NCBI RefSeq assembly: GCF_002264395.1
Contig: NZ_NFVA01000026.1
Coordinates: forward strand, 1-64,000
Origin: Paenibacillus sp. VTT E-133291
Lineage (GTDB): Bacteria; Bacillota; Bacilli; Paenibacillales; Paenibacillaceae
Direction of reading: 5' to 3'
Length of the DNA: 64,000 bases
The number at the start of each line of letters is the position of its first letter. The first letter of the stretch is position 1. The notes beneath the pieces are model-generated. The model ran no database searches. It was given only the letters and a program-made list of their open reading frames with translations, and had not been told where the DNA came from. Of this stretch, positions 17,771 through 27,152 are shown piece after piece. The translations under genes and the position numbers were made by a program.

Positions 17771-18865
17771 CTACAAATGAAGAATAGTCAGTTCCTTAGG
17801 GAAGCTTGTTAAGGTCTCTGCACCTTCAGCAGTAATAATTAAATCATCTTCGATACGCACACCTGCTAGTCCAGGCACATAAATTCCTGGCTCAACGGTG
17901 AACACATTACCGATCTCGATAATGTCATCGTTCTGACCATGAAGTGACGGATATTCATGAACATCCATTCCCAGTCCGTGTCCGACACGGTGCAAGAAAT
18001 ACTCCCCGAATCCGGCTTCTTCAATCACATCACGCGCAGCTTTGTCGACAGAACCGAAGGGAGCTCCAGGATTGGAAGCGGCGATTCCAGCTTCGTTGGC
18101 AGCCAGCACGGTGTTATAGATCGTGATTAGCTTGTCGTCCACGGATTCAATAGCAAAGGTACGTGTAATATCAGAAGCATAACCATCAGCATACACCCCA
18201 ATATCAAACATCAGGAAGTCGCCTGGCTGAATGACCCGGTTGCCTGGAACACCGTGAGGCAGGGCAGTTTTAGGACCAGAAAGCACCATAGTATCGAAGG
18301 AAGGGCCGGAAGCGCCAACCTTTTTCATTAGATATTCCAGTTCCGCTACTAAATCGTTTTCTGTAACGCCTGTTTTTACATGGGTAAGCACGCGGCGCAA
18401 AGCTTCCTCAACTAGCTCAGCGGCATGTTTCATGCGCTTAACTTCATCGGGGGTCTTTTTGGAGCGCATGCTGCGCAGCAATGGACCTATATCACTAAAA
18501 CCTTCTGCTGGAACGGCTGCGGTTAGATGCTCAAAACGGGCTACTGAGAAATGTTCCTTCTCTATACCAAGAGTACCTAGCTTACTGCTGCCGAAACAAT
18601 CTTTAAGCAGGTTATAAGGATTATCAGTGTCACTATGGGTTATGATTTTGGTGACCGAAGAAGCTGCTTGAGCCGCTTCTGCATCTAGTGCGGGTAGAAT
18701 GAGCATTGGCTCTTCTCCGCGTATCAACAGCAGACCGAGAAAACGTTCATGCGGATCGCTGGCGAATCCGGTTAAGTAGTAGACATGTTTGGGATCTGTT
18801 ACGAGCAGTGCATCAAGGCCTTCGCCCGCCATTTGCTGCTCTAGGCTTGTCAGAGCATTATTCAT
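17771..18865 (-). CDS. M24-family Xaa-Pro peptidase (prolidase/PepQ-like)
   Basis: A 364-residue cytosolic aminopeptidase of the pita-bread fold that cleaves Xaa-Pro bonds. The N-terminal creatinase-like domain (about 1-130) is followed by the catalytic domain with all five metal ligands visible: Asp in MFDIGVY, Asp in SDITRTF, His in HRVGHGLG, Glu in TVEPGIY and Glu in RIEDD. The ATG at 18865 follows GAAAGGGG. It is a single gene with its own terminator. The exact substrate (dipeptide or longer) is not decided by the sequence. Confidence 0.92.
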   Translation of the reverse strand: MNNALTSLEQQMAGEGLDALLVTDPKHVYYLTGFASDPHERFLGLLLIRGEEPMLILPALDAEAAQAASSVTKIITHSDTDNPYNLLKDCFGSSKLGTLGIEKEHFSVARFEHLTAAVPAEGFSDIGPLLRSMRSKKTPDEVKRMKHAAELVEEALRRVLTHVKTGVTENDLVAELEYLMKKVGASGPSFDTMVLSGPKTALPHGVPGNRVIQPGDFLMFDIGVYADGYASDITRTFAIESVDDKLITIYNTVLAANEAGIAASNPGAPFGSVDKAARDVIEEAGFGEYFLHRVGHGLGMDVHEYPSLHGQNDDIIEIGNVFTVEPGIYVPGLAGVRIEDDLIITAEGAETLTSFPKELTILHL

Positions 18866-19157
18866 AGTTGGTGTTCCCCTTTCAACTTCACGATTAGAAC
18901 TGCAATATTCCTATTATAGATCAAAAATAGACTAGACGCACGAGACGGACTACATCTATCGTTGGCTAATCCTAACATGCCTATTCGCAAGCATTCCGTA
19001 AACAATGATGCATATTGGATCACCTATACTTTTAAAACCTGACAAGAAGCTTTTCTTGAGCCTACTAGTTGGTGTAACATAATCTTTAATATACTTCTTG
19101 CAAGGTTAGGCGGAAGCTTATTGGGGTACGGTTGTTGAGAGAGGAGTGATTCTTGGA

Positions 19158-20000
19158 ATGAGAGGTAAAATTGCACTTGTAACTGGAGCAAATTCCGGTA
19201 TGGGGTTAGCGACGACAGTTGAACTGGCTCGCAAGGGAGCCAAAGTCATTATGGTATGCCGTAATCGCCAGCGTGGAGAGGAAGCACTGGCTGCCGCCAA
19301 GCAAAAGAGCCACTCCGAGGATATCGAGCTGATGTTGTGCGATCTGGCCTCGCTGGAGAGCATTCGCAGTTTTGCGGAGGAATTCACCCGGGAATATCCG
19401 ATTCTAGATATACTCATCAATAACGCTGGGGTAGTCACGATTAAGCGTCAGCTTACGAAGAACGGCTTTGAGATGGATCTTGGTGTGAACCATTTGGGTC
19501 ATTTTTTGCTAACGAATCTGTTACTGGAGCCTTTAAAAGCAGCAGAGCAAGGCCGTATCGTTGTGGTTGCTTCCGGTGCTTACAAAATAGGTGCACTTCA
19601 CTATGAAGATCCAACCCTCGCACGCCGTTTCAATCCCGCAAAAGCTTATGCTCGATCCAAGTTAGCCAATATACTGTTCACGAAAGAGTTGGCAGCACGC
19701 CTGCAAGGGACAAGAGTAACGGTGAATTGCGTGCATCCAGGAGCAGTGGGCACAAATATAGGTGTTAACCGGGAGACAGGCTTCGGCAAGTCGATCCTTA
19801 AGCTGCTGTCATACTTCTTTTTAACTCCTGAACAAGGAGCCGATACTGCGATCTATTTGGCTACAGAACCGGATTTGCAAGAGGTAACCGGTCAATATTA
19901 TTATCGACGAAAGAATCAGGAGCTGACTCCCAGAGCACAGAATAAACAAGAGGCGCAGCGGCTGTGGCGATGGAGCCAGGAGCAGGTAGGCCTGAGTTAA
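19158..20000 (+). CDS. SDR-family oxidoreductase, retinol-dehydrogenase-like
   Basis: A 280-residue short-chain dehydrogenase: TGANSGMG cofactor loop, NNAGV, catalytic Ser in VVASGAYK, and YARSKLAN with the Y-x3-K pair. The family resembles RDH/WW-domain oxidoreductases; the substrate is unknown. The start is taken at the ATG at 19158, after AGAGGAG; a GTG at 19146 would add four residues. A GNAT gene follows after 25 bases, so the two may be co-transcribed. Confidence 0.85.
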   Translation: MRGKIALVTGANSGMGLATTVELARKGAKVIMVCRNRQRGEEALAAAKQKSHSEDIELMLCDLASLESIRSFAEEFTREYPILDILINNAGVVTIKRQLTKNGFEMDLGVNHLGHFLLTNLLLEPLKAAEQGRIVVVASGAYKIGALHYEDPTLARRFNPAKAYARSKLANILFTKELAARLQGTRVTVNCVHPGAVGTNIGVNRETGFGKSILKLLSYFFLTPEQGADTAIYLATEPDLQEVTGQYYYRRKNQELTPRAQNKQEAQRLWRWSQEQVGLS

Positions 20001-20025
20001 TTAACACATTTGGAGGAATCAAGGG

Positions 20026-20529
20026 ATGAATTGGGAGAATAGCAGGATTGAAGATGCAAAACCTACAGACTTAGCAGCTATTGTGGAGATTTATAACTCA
20101 ACGATTGCTGGACGGATGGTAACTGCGGATCTGGAACCTATTACTGCTGCAGACAGAGAAAAATGGTTCAATGAACATAACAGCCATCATCGTCCTTTAT
20201 GGGTACTTAGGCAGGGAGATGAGATTGCGGCATGGTTCAGCTTTCAATCCTTCTATGGTCGTCCAGCGTATAATGCAACAGCAGAAATTAGTGTATACGT
20301 GAGTGAAAAGTTCCGTGGTGGTGGAGCCGGTAGAATTCTTTTGAAAGAGGCCATTGAGAAAGCACCTAGTCTCGGCATTAAGAATCTAGTTGGTTTTGTG
20401 TTCGGACATAATGATCCGAGCCTTGGTTTGCTAGAAAAATTCGGTTTTAAGCAGTGGGGATTACTACCCGGTGTAGCAGAGTTGGATGGTATAGAACGTG
20501 ATTTAGTGATTGTTGGACTTAAAATCTAA
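20026..20529 (+). CDS. GNAT acetyltransferase, phosphinothricin-acetyltransferase-like
   Basis: A 167-residue GNAT protein close in layout to the Pat/Bar/YncA group: [10 protein letters not shown] near the N-terminus, [19 protein letters not shown] as the acetyl-CoA-binding segment, and [11 protein letters not shown] near the C-terminus. It would acetylate an amine such as an amino-acid analogue; methionine sulfone and phosphinothricin are used by relatives. A GGAGG site precedes the ATG. It converges on the HxlR regulator. Confidence 0.87.
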   Translation: MNWENSRIEDAKPTDLAAIVEIYNSTIAGRMVTADLEPITAADREKWFNEHNSHHRPLWVLRQGDEIAAWFSFQSFYGRPAYNATAEISVYVSEKFRGGGAGRILLKEAIEKAPSLGIKNLVGFVFGHNDPSLGLLEKFGFKQWGLLPGVAELDGIERDLVIVGLKI

Positions 20530-20547
20530 TAACCGCAATTGAAACGC

Positions 20548-20892
20548 TTACATTTTAAGTGTTGAGCTTGCGCTATTGGTGTCACAATCAATCCATATTT
20601 TTGACCAACGCTGCAAATCTCGGATAACGTTCTCCAGGGCAAGTCCTTTATCCGTTAAGGAATATTGGATCCGCACAGGTGTCTCAGGGAATACTTCTCG
20701 AAGGACAATCCCTTCCAGTTCCAGCTCTTTAAGTCGTTCGGAGAGCAGTCTTCCACTGATGGGTAAGGCTGCTTCAATCACATTGAAACGTTGCGGTCCT
20801 TGGAGGAGCTGGTAGATAATTAAACCTGTCCAACGCCTGCCGATAATATCCATACTTTTTTGTAGCTGGGGACATAAATCAGTGGACTTCAT
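20548..20892 (-). CDS. HxlR-family winged-helix transcriptional regulator
   Basis: A 114-residue DNA-binding protein. The family core is clear: CPQLQKSMDIIGRRWTGLII, FNVIEAALPISGRLLSERLK, and the wing region RIQYSLTDKG. HxlR proteins are dimeric repressors or activators, often sensing electrophiles or redox through an N-terminal Cys; one Cys is present here. The start is taken at the ATG at 20892, after AGAGGTGA. No adjacent divergent target is obvious apart from yqkE. Confidence 0.88.
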   Translation of the reverse strand: MKSTDLCPQLQKSMDIIGRRWTGLIIYQLLQGPQRFNVIEAALPISGRLLSERLKELELEGIVLREVFPETPVRIQYSLTDKGLALENVIRDLQRWSKIWIDCDTNSASSTLKM

Positions 20893-20983
20893 ATGGCTCA
20901 CCTCTTAGTGAACATTATAAACGAAAAGACCATTAATTTAAACAAATTCCAATTTAATTCATTACTAGAAAGGGTGATTGACA

Positions 20984-21244
20984 GTGGCTAAAAAAAAGAA
21001 AATGCCTACCACTCCGCGTCCTGCTGCGACCGATGGACCAGCTACGCTAAAAGACCTGCTGAGCAGTGATGTTCTTGGAAAGCTGAAGGCGCAATCTGAT
21101 GCGCTGAAAGCGGAAGAGAATGACCGCAAGGAAGCTGCTCGTAAAGTGGTGGAAGATCAGCGGAAAGCTGAGCAAAAGCGGCTTGAAAATGATTTTGCAC
21201 ATCTGTTGGAGAACAGTAATCAGGATTGGCATAAATATAAATAA
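20984..21244 (+). CDS. yqkE: YqkE family protein (DUF3886)
   Basis: An 86-residue, very charged, coiled-coil-like protein: lysine-rich start, DLLSSDVLGKLKAQSDALKA, an Arg/Lys/Glu-rich middle, and the end QDWHKYK. It resembles B. subtilis YqkE, whose function is unknown. The GTG at 20984 follows AAAGGGTGAT; a TTG at 20978 is possible. A terminator follows. Confidence 0.75.
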   Translation: MAKKKKMPTTPRPAATDGPATLKDLLSSDVLGKLKAQSDALKAEENDRKEAARKVVEDQRKAEQKRLENDFAHLLENSNQDWHKYK

Positions 21245-21279
21245 CTGATATAGCTAGCGGAAAAAAGATCATGAGATAA

Positions 21280-21309
21280 AGAGATGCCTATTAGGGTGTC
21301 TCTTTTTTA
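21280..21309 (+). terminator. Terminator after yqkE
   Basis: AGAGATGCC and GGTGTCTCT form a nine-pair stem (two G-U pairs) followed by TTTTTT. Confidence 0.7.
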
Positions 21310-21357
21310 ATGTTATTTATTAAATTCAATTGTTTTAAAATTTACTATACGAAAGGG

Positions 21358-21386
21358 TTGACCCTCAAAGTGGGCTTAGGTATAAT
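21358..21386 (+). promoter_or_regulatory. Sigma-A promoter of the siderophore importer
   Basis: TTGACC (21358-21363) and TATAAT (21381-21386) with a 17-base spacer. It lies directly upstream of a Fur box and about 90 bases before yclN. Confidence 0.8.
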
Positions 21387-21401
21387 CGAACATAGTGCAA
21401 A

Positions 21402-21416
21402 TGAAAATCATTATCA
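21402..21416 (+). promoter_or_regulatory. Fur box
   Basis: TGAAAATCATTATCA matches the 7-1-7 Fur consensus TGATAATnATTATCA at all but one defined position. It covers the expected transcription start region, so iron-bound Fur should repress the operon. Confidence 0.85.
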
Positions 21417-21477
21417 ATGCCGATACTATCATCTATTTCCCAAACGATTTAACTATTAAACAGATAAGGAACAACTC

Positions 21478-22425
21478 ATGAAACTAAAATATTTGTCCCT
21501 ACTTCTAATAGTCTTTTCATTTATATCTTTGTTTATAGGCGTAAAAGACATTTCACCTTTGGATCTTTTTTCGCTTACGGAATCTCAGATGCAGACTCTG
21601 CTAGTCAGCCGGATTCCACGCTTAGCTGCACTGATTATAGCTGGTGTAAGCATGAGTATTGCCGGATTAATTATGCAGCAATTATCACGAAATAAATTCG
21701 TTTCTCCAACTACAGCGGGCACGATGGATTCCGCGAAATTCGGTATTCTCGTGTCCCTGATGCTGTTCGCAGGGGCGACACCGATGCAGAAGCTGCTCGT
21801 TGCTTTTGTTTTTGCCCTACTGGGAACATTTATATTTATGAGAATCTTAGATCGGATCAAGTTCAAGGATAGTATTTTTATCCCGCTGGTCGGACTCATG
21901 TTCGGGAACATTGTAGGCTCGATTACTACATTTTTTGCTTACAAAAATGATTTGGTTCAGAATATCTCATCTTGGATGCTTGGCGATTTCTCAACGATTA
22001 TTAAGGGACAGTACGAATTAATCTATCTCAGTATTCCCCTTGTCATTCTCGCGTATGTTTTCGCCAATAAGTTCACCGTAGCCGGTATGGGGGAGGATTT
22101 CTCTGTCAATCTCGGTATGAACTACAAAGCGGTTGTAAACGTAGGATTGGTGATTGTAGCGTTAATCTCTTCTGTTGTTATTTTAACCGTAGGTACGATT
22201 CCATTCCTGGGTCTTGTTGTACCTAACATAGTAACGCTATACATAGGCGATAACTTGAAAAAAAATCTGGCACATACAGCCATTCTCGGTGCGGTGTTCC
22301 TCCTGTTCTGTGATATTCTGGGCAGGCTCATTATATATCCATACGAAATATCCATCAGTCTCACGGTAGGCGTCATCGGAAGTGGTCTGTTTATCTACTT
22401 GCTGATGAGAAGAAAGGCGAATTAG
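21478..22425 (+). CDS. yclN: Iron-siderophore ABC permease (YclN-like)
   Basis: A FecCD-family permease of 315 residues with about nine to ten membrane helices and the family segment PRLAALIIAGVSMSIAGLIM near the N-terminus. In B. subtilis YclNOPQ imports petrobactin; the same gene order (two permeases, ATPase, binding lipoprotein) is found here. A Fur box lies upstream. The ATG follows AAGGA. The stop abuts yclO. Confidence 0.85.
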   Translation: MKLKYLSLLLIVFSFISLFIGVKDISPLDLFSLTESQMQTLLVSRIPRLAALIIAGVSMSIAGLIMQQLSRNKFVSPTTAGTMDSAKFGILVSLMLFAGATPMQKLLVAFVFALLGTFIFMRILDRIKFKDSIFIPLVGLMFGNIVGSITTFFAYKNDLVQNISSWMLGDFSTIIKGQYELIYLSIPLVILAYVFANKFTVAGMGEDFSVNLGMNYKAVVNVGLVIVALISSVVILTVGTIPFLGLVVPNIVTLYIGDNLKKNLAHTAILGAVFLLFCDILGRLIIYPYEISISLTVGVIGSGLFIYLLMRRKAN

Positions 22426-22427
22426 TG

Positions 22428-23372
22428 ATGAAGACGAAACTAACGATATTATCCTTAAGCGCTGTTGCTCTCATCGTCTTGTTTATGACCTATCATGTTA
22501 TGGGAAATTGGGATTATGTTCTGCCCAGTCGGGGAAGAAAGCTGGCGGCCATTTTAATTACCGGAGCGGTGATAGCTGTCTCTACCATAGTTTTTCAGAG
22601 CATTACGAACAACCGGATTTTGACACCTAGTATTTTGGGGCTAGATTCTTTGTACATGTTGATCCAGACGTTCGGTGTATACGCCTTAGGCTCATCAAAT
22701 ATGACGTTTATGAATAAAAATGTGAATTTCTTGTTCTCAGCTTGCATCATGGTTCTGTTCTCAGGTGTGCTGTATAAGCTAATGTTCCGCAGAGAAGGTC
22801 AAAACATATACTTCCTGCTGCTCGTAGGACTTATCATGGGAACGATGTTCCAGAGTGCATCTTCTTTTATGGAAGTGCTCATTGATCCGAATGAATTCCT
22901 GATTCTACAAGGGAAAATGTTCGCCAGCTTCAACAACGTCAGCAGTGATCTACTGATATTGTCTACAGTTGTATTAGCGTTAACTACGCTGTATTTCATG
23001 AGATTTGTGAAGTATTTAGATGTTATTTCTTTAGGAAAAGATGAAGCCATTAACTTAGGGATCAATTATGACTATGTAGTCAAAAGACTGTTAGTTATTG
23101 TATCCATCTACGTTTCGATATCAACGGCTTTAGTAGGGCCGATCACTTTCTTGGGTTTACTAGTGGCCAATGTGGGGCATCAGTTGTTCCGTACGTATAA
23201 GCATTCCTATCTGATTCCCGGCACGATTTTGCTAAGTATTATTGCGCTTGTCGGGGGACAGTTTCTAGTTGAACGTGTGTTTGGATTCACTACTACGGTT
23301 AGTGTAATCATTAATTTTGCAGGTGGCGTCTACTTTGTCTATCTGCTGTTAAAGGAGAATAAGTCGTGGTAG
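22428..23372 (+). CDS. yclO: Iron-siderophore ABC permease (YclO-like)
   Basis: The second FecCD-type permease, 314 residues. It carries the typical early segment (RKLAAILITGAVIAVSTIVF) and the coupling region near INLGINYDYV. It should form the heterodimeric channel with YclN. The ATG at 22428 is two bases after the yclN stop, behind AGAAAGG. Its 3' end overlaps the ATPase gene by seven bases. Confidence 0.85.
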   Translation: MKTKLTILSLSAVALIVLFMTYHVMGNWDYVLPSRGRKLAAILITGAVIAVSTIVFQSITNNRILTPSILGLDSLYMLIQTFGVYALGSSNMTFMNKNVNFLFSACIMVLFSGVLYKLMFRREGQNIYFLLLVGLIMGTMFQSASSFMEVLIDPNEFLILQGKMFASFNNVSSDLLILSTVVLALTTLYFMRFVKYLDVISLGKDEAINLGINYDYVVKRLLVIVSIYVSISTALVGPITFLGLLVANVGHQLFRTYKHSYLIPGTILLSIIALVGGQFLVERVFGFTTTVSVIINFAGGVYFVYLLLKENKSW

Positions 23373-24121
23373 AAGTTAAGCATGTAACCAAGCGTTATGG
23401 CGGAGTTACCGTTGTTGACGATGTGTCTTTATCCATTAAAAAGGGTGCAATCACCTCGTTTATCGGCCCTAACGGCGCTGGTAAAAGCACGTTGCTCTCC
23501 ATGATCAGTAGACTTATCTCTAAAGACGCGGGGGAAGTACTGATCGAAGGGAAGGAAATTGGCAGCTGTAAGAGTAATGTGCTTGCTCGTAAAATATCGG
23601 TGCTAAAGCAGTCCAATCATATCAGCGTTCGTCTTACTGTGAAGGAACTTGTTTCTTTCGGAAGGTTCCCATATTCACAGGGAAAGCTCACACCTGAGGA
23701 TCGGGCGTTCGTTGACGAAGCGATTGCTTATATGGACCTTCAAGAGATGCAGGATAAATATATTGATCAGCTAAGCGGTGGACAACGCCAGAGAGCATAT
23801 ATTGCAATGGTTATGGCCCAGGATACGGAGTATATTTTGCTCGATGAACCACTCAACAATCTGGATATGAAACATTCTGTACAAATTATGAAGGTGTTAC
23901 GCCGATTGGTAGAAGAGAAGGGCAAGACGATTGTGCTCGTCATTCATGATATTAATTTCGCTTCTTGTTACTCTGACTACATTGTAGCGCTCAAGAATGG
24001 GCGGGTAGCTTCATCGGGTACGGTAGATGAAATTATTGATACAGCAGTGCTTAGGGATGTATATGACATGGATATCCCTATAGAAACAATAGGTGGTCGT
24101 AAAATTGGTGTCTATTTTTAA
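23366..24121 (+). CDS. yclP: Siderophore ABC transporter ATPase (YclP-like)
   Basis: A 251-residue ABC ATPase of the iron-siderophore type: Walker A GPNGAGKST, signature LSGGQRQRAYIAMVMAQD, Walker B YILLDEPLNNLD, H-loop VIHDINFA. The GTG start overlaps yclO and follows AAAGGAG. It powers the YclNO channel. Confidence 0.9.
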   Translation: MVEVKHVTKRYGGVTVVDDVSLSIKKGAITSFIGPNGAGKSTLLSMISRLISKDAGEVLIEGKEIGSCKSNVLARKISVLKQSNHISVRLTVKELVSFGRFPYSQGKLTPEDRAFVDEAIAYMDLQEMQDKYIDQLSGGQRQRAYIAMVMAQDTEYILLDEPLNNLDMKHSVQIMKVLRRLVEEKGKTIVLVIHDINFASCYSDYIVALKNGRVASSGTVDEIIDTAVLRDVYDMDIPIETIGGRKIGVYF

Positions 24122-24244
24122 ACAAGATGCCGCTTCCATTCGGAAATTATTATGACGTAACGCATGAAGTGAAAGGCGCCAGCTTCCTTGACGTATACGC
24201 GAATAATTCAAATAGCTTGACTATAAATTATAGGGGTGAATGTT

Positions 24245-25237
24245 TTGAAGAAGAACGTATCTTTACTAATCATGACAGTGTTTCTTGCCGTAATCTTGGC
24301 GGCCTGTGGCTCCAATAATGCAGCAACTTCAGATAATAATACAGCAGCGGCAGGCAATACAGAGGCTACTACTGCACCGAATACAGAATCCAAAGAGCTT
24401 ACTATTAAGCATGAACTTGGAGAAATTACGATTAAGAGTAACCCGCAGAAAGTGGTTGTATTTGACTTCGGTACACTCGATACTTTGGATAAACTGGGCG
24501 TAGAGGTGACTGGAGTGCCTCAAAGTAATGTACCCTCTTATCTCTCTAAATATAGTGATGCCAAATATGAGAATGTCGGTGGTTTGAAAGAGCCTGACTT
24601 CGAAAAAATAAATAGTCTTTCTCCTGATCTGATCATCATTTCCGGCAGACAGCAAGATTCTTATGATGAATTCAGCAAAATTGCACCTACATTGTACGTT
24701 GCTGTAGATAATGCGAATTACATGGAATCTTTCACGAAAAATGTGAAGACGCTGGGCCAAATTTTTGGCAAGGAAGCTGAAGTAGAGACTGAACTTACTG
24801 CTATTAATGACTCCGTTAAAGCTCTGAATGAGAAAGCTAAAGCAGATGGTAAAAAATCTCTTATTATTCTCGCCAATGAAGGAAAAATCAGTGCGTATGG
24901 TTCTGGTTCCCGTTTCGGTATTATCCATGATGTATTCGGATTTGCACAAGCGGATGATAAAATCGAAGTATCCACTCATGGTCAAAGCGTATCTTATGAA
25001 TATGTAGCCGACAAGAATCCGGATTATCTGTTCGTAGTAGATAGAGATGCGGCTGTGAAGAGTGACGGCAGCAAATCCGGTTCAGCGAAGGATGCAGTTG
25101 AGAACGATCTCGTGAAGAACACAAATGCTTTTAAAAACGGTAAAATCATTTATCTTGATCCTAACTACTGGTACTTGTCCGGTGGCGGTTTAATCTCTGT
25201 TAGCGAAATGCTCAAAGAAGTTGAAGTTGTTCTGTAA
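24245..25237 (+). CDS. yclQ: Siderophore-binding lipoprotein (YclQ-like)
   Basis: A 330-residue surface lipoprotein with signal peptide and lipobox LAAC. After a low-complexity Asn/Thr linker comes a class III binding-protein fold with the family segment PQKVVVFDFGTLDTLDKLGV. B. subtilis YclQ binds petrobactin and related catecholates. The TTG at 24245, six bases after GGGGTG, gives the best signal peptide start; a GTG at 24236 is possible. A gap of about 120 bases separates it from yclP. A terminator follows. Confidence 0.85.
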   Translation: MKKNVSLLIMTVFLAVILAACGSNNAATSDNNTAAAGNTEATTAPNTESKELTIKHELGEITIKSNPQKVVVFDFGTLDTLDKLGVEVTGVPQSNVPSYLSKYSDAKYENVGGLKEPDFEKINSLSPDLIIISGRQQDSYDEFSKIAPTLYVAVDNANYMESFTKNVKTLGQIFGKEAEVETELTAINDSVKALNEKAKADGKKSLIILANEGKISAYGSGSRFGIIHDVFGFAQADDKIEVSTHGQSVSYEYVADKNPDYLFVVDRDAAVKSDGSKSGSAKDAVENDLVKNTNAFKNGKIIYLDPNYWYLSGGGLISVSEMLKEVEVVL

Positions 25238-25255
25238 GCAGAGTAACTTGGGAAG

Positions 25256-25299
25256 GCCTGTTGGCAGGAGTAATACTCCTTGTCAGCAGGCTTTTTTTT
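25256..25299 (+). terminator. Terminator of the ycl operon
   Basis: GCCTG and CAGGC, with inner pairing around TTGGCAGGAGTAATACTCC, followed by eight T residues. Confidence 0.85.
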
Positions 25300-25350
25300 G
25301 CTTTTTTCCATAGAATTACTGGTATATTCATACTAGTTGCTAAATTTAGC

Positions 25351-25376
25351 TGTAACTTTTTATGCGAGTATACGTG
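25351..25376 (+). promoter_or_regulatory. Possible self-recognised ECF sigma promoter
   Basis: TGTAAC, 16 bases, then CGTG resembles the TGAAAC-N16-CGTC pattern read by SigM/SigW-like factors. It sits about 20 bases before the sigma gene, as expected for autoregulation. Confidence 0.4.
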
Positions 25377-25397
25377 GTTAGGTTAAGGGGGGAGTGC

Positions 25398-25901
25398 ATG
25401 AAGCGAAATTCACTGGATGAAATATATCAGATGTATGTGATGGATATTTACCGCTATTTGCGCTCCCTTAGTGGTGATCATCACGCGGCCGAAGATTTAA
25501 TGCAGGAGACCTTTTACCGTGCTTATTTATATTTGGAGGATTGTAAAGACGAGAAGATTAAGCCATGGTTGTTCCGTGTCGCGTACAACGCCTTTATAGA
25601 TTACAAGCGGAAGGAAGGGCGCAGCACCGTTCAGAGCGAGGAGTTTTTTAAACAGCTCGCCCATCCAGATACCACGGAAAGCACGCTGCTTCGGCAGGAA
25701 CGTTGGGAAGAGATGAGAATTGCGATAGGTGAGCTACCGGACAATCAGAGGCATGCACTGCTACTACATGATTTTCATGGTCTTAGTTATCTGGAGGCAT
25801 CGGACATTATGAATGTGGGTCTGTCCCAATATAAGATCTTAATCTTTCGAGCTAGACAGAAGCTGCGTGAAGCAGAGCGGAGGCGGAATGAACATGAGTG
25901 A
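25398..25901 (+). CDS. ECF-type RNA polymerase sigma factor
   Basis: A 167-residue sigma-70 family factor with region 2 (YQMYVMDIYRYLRSLSG and the following DLMQETFYRAY) and region 4 (LPDNQRHALLLHDFHGLSY). No sigma-1 or sigma-3 region is present, which is typical of ECF factors. The start is taken at the ATG at 25398, after GGGGGGAG. The next gene encodes a membrane anti-sigma-like protein, and their reading frames overlap by 14 bases. The general resemblance is to the SigM/SigY type. The signal is unknown; cell-envelope stress is a reasonable guess. Confidence 0.9.
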   Translation: MKRNSLDEIYQMYVMDIYRYLRSLSGDHHAAEDLMQETFYRAYLYLEDCKDEKIKPWLFRVAYNAFIDYKRKEGRSTVQSEEFFKQLAHPDTTESTLLRQERWEEMRIAIGELPDNQRHALLLHDFHGLSYLEASDIMNVGLSQYKILIFRARQKLREAERRRNEHE

Positions 25902-27087
25902 GGCGTTCAAGGAGAAGTTAAGAAGGTATGGCGAAGGTACTCTTACAGACGAGGATAGGGATGAAGTGGAGCGCGAACTGGAGAAGATGGAAGCTTATCA
26001 GGCTTACCTGGATGAACTCATGGGTGAAGAAAAGCTCTCTTCAGGCGAGAAGAAGAATATAGAATTCGGAAAAGGTAAGAGAAACAAACCCGGCAAGGAA
26101 AAAAAGATCATCCGCCGCGGTAAATGGAGAGCCCGTATATCGAATACTTTAACGGTAATTTCTGCGTTCTTAATATTCTTGATTATTTGCAGTATTATCA
26201 GTGCGATATTTTATGGTACTGGGGAGAGAGTAGAGAAATACCGTGATGTTGTTTCTTCCGCTATCGCTGTTTCACAGCCGAATACGATCGTCCATTTGAG
26301 TAGTGATGCGGGTCCATTTTTTAGTATGAATCTGCAGGGTGGAATAATAAAACAAATTGGTGATGCACGGATTAATGTTGGAGATTATTCGATGAAGTTT
26401 CTATTAGGCTGGCCTAGAATCTATAGTTATTCATGGACATATGAACGCAGTGGGACAGGTAATTACTTTGTCTACCCCATTGAGAACCAGCTTGCAGAAA
26501 ATAGAATGGATGACAGCAGTGAGTGGGAAAAACTAGAGAAGCTCCCTGAGGGTACGGTAGGAGAAGCCTATTTGTCTTTTGAGCAATTTTTTACGACAGA
26601 TGAGCTGTTGAAGAATTTTCAGCATAAGAATCTTGAGCTTTTGTGGTTCGCAGCAGATACAGGTCCAAGGACACAAGAGCCATTAATAAATGATCCATTA
26701 GGATTTCCAAGTACGCCCATCTGGCATGCGGATGATATGAAGGTGACACAAGAATCAAAGAAAAAGTGGGGTTGGTTTGGAGGGGTGACTAGCCGCACGA
26801 GTGTTTCTCCATCTTTTAACTCATATGGGGATGGTGAGCTGCGTAATGCAAACTTCCTAAAGACATTACGCTTGTTGCAGGAGCATAAGTCCATCGCCAA
26901 TAAGGTGATTCCGTTCATTGATCTGGATGATTCCATTAGGTATATAGAGAAGAATGGAGTTAAGCTCTATGGAGCTGTTGTAACCGGTCCGGTGAAAGAA
27001 CTGCTCAAGTTGAAGGAAGAAACATGGATCAATAACATACATGTTGAGGAAGTAAGACTATGGAATTGGCGGGATAGAGAGAACTGA
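25888..27087 (+). CDS. Membrane anti-sigma factor with Sigma_reg_N/C-like domains
   Basis: A 399-residue single-pass protein. The cytoplasmic N-terminal part (about 1-85) includes YGEGTLTDEDRDEVERELEK, which resembles the N-terminal domain of YhdL-type anti-sigma factors. One membrane helix follows (about 92-112), then a large extracytoplasmic domain. It should hold the preceding sigma factor at the membrane and release it on a signal. Start choices are the ATG at 25888 or 25894; GGAGG lies just before. The overlap with the sigma gene supports tight coupling. Confidence 0.78.
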   Translation: MNMSEAFKEKLRRYGEGTLTDEDRDEVERELEKMEAYQAYLDELMGEEKLSSGEKKNIEFGKGKRNKPGKEKKIIRRGKWRARISNTLTVISAFLIFLIICSIISAIFYGTGERVEKYRDVVSSAIAVSQPNTIVHLSSDAGPFFSMNLQGGIIKQIGDARINVGDYSMKFLLGWPRIYSYSWTYERSGTGNYFVYPIENQLAENRMDDSSEWEKLEKLPEGTVGEAYLSFEQFFTTDELLKNFQHKNLELLWFAADTGPRTQEPLINDPLGFPSTPIWHADDMKVTQESKKKWGWFGGVTSRTSVSPSFNSYGDGELRNANFLKTLRLLQEHKSIANKVIPFIDLDDSIRYIEKNGVKLYGAVVTGPVKELLKLKEETWINNIHVEEVRLWNWRDREN

Positions 27088-27152
27088 GTGAGGATGCCAA
27101 AGATCTAAGAAGGTAGTAAGTGTCAAGGATTGTCTGTTATGATTTAAATCTC

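Noticed and set aside
24329-24985. A 218-codon open frame antisense to yclQ
   Set aside because: Shadow of yclQ with no start signal or family resemblance.
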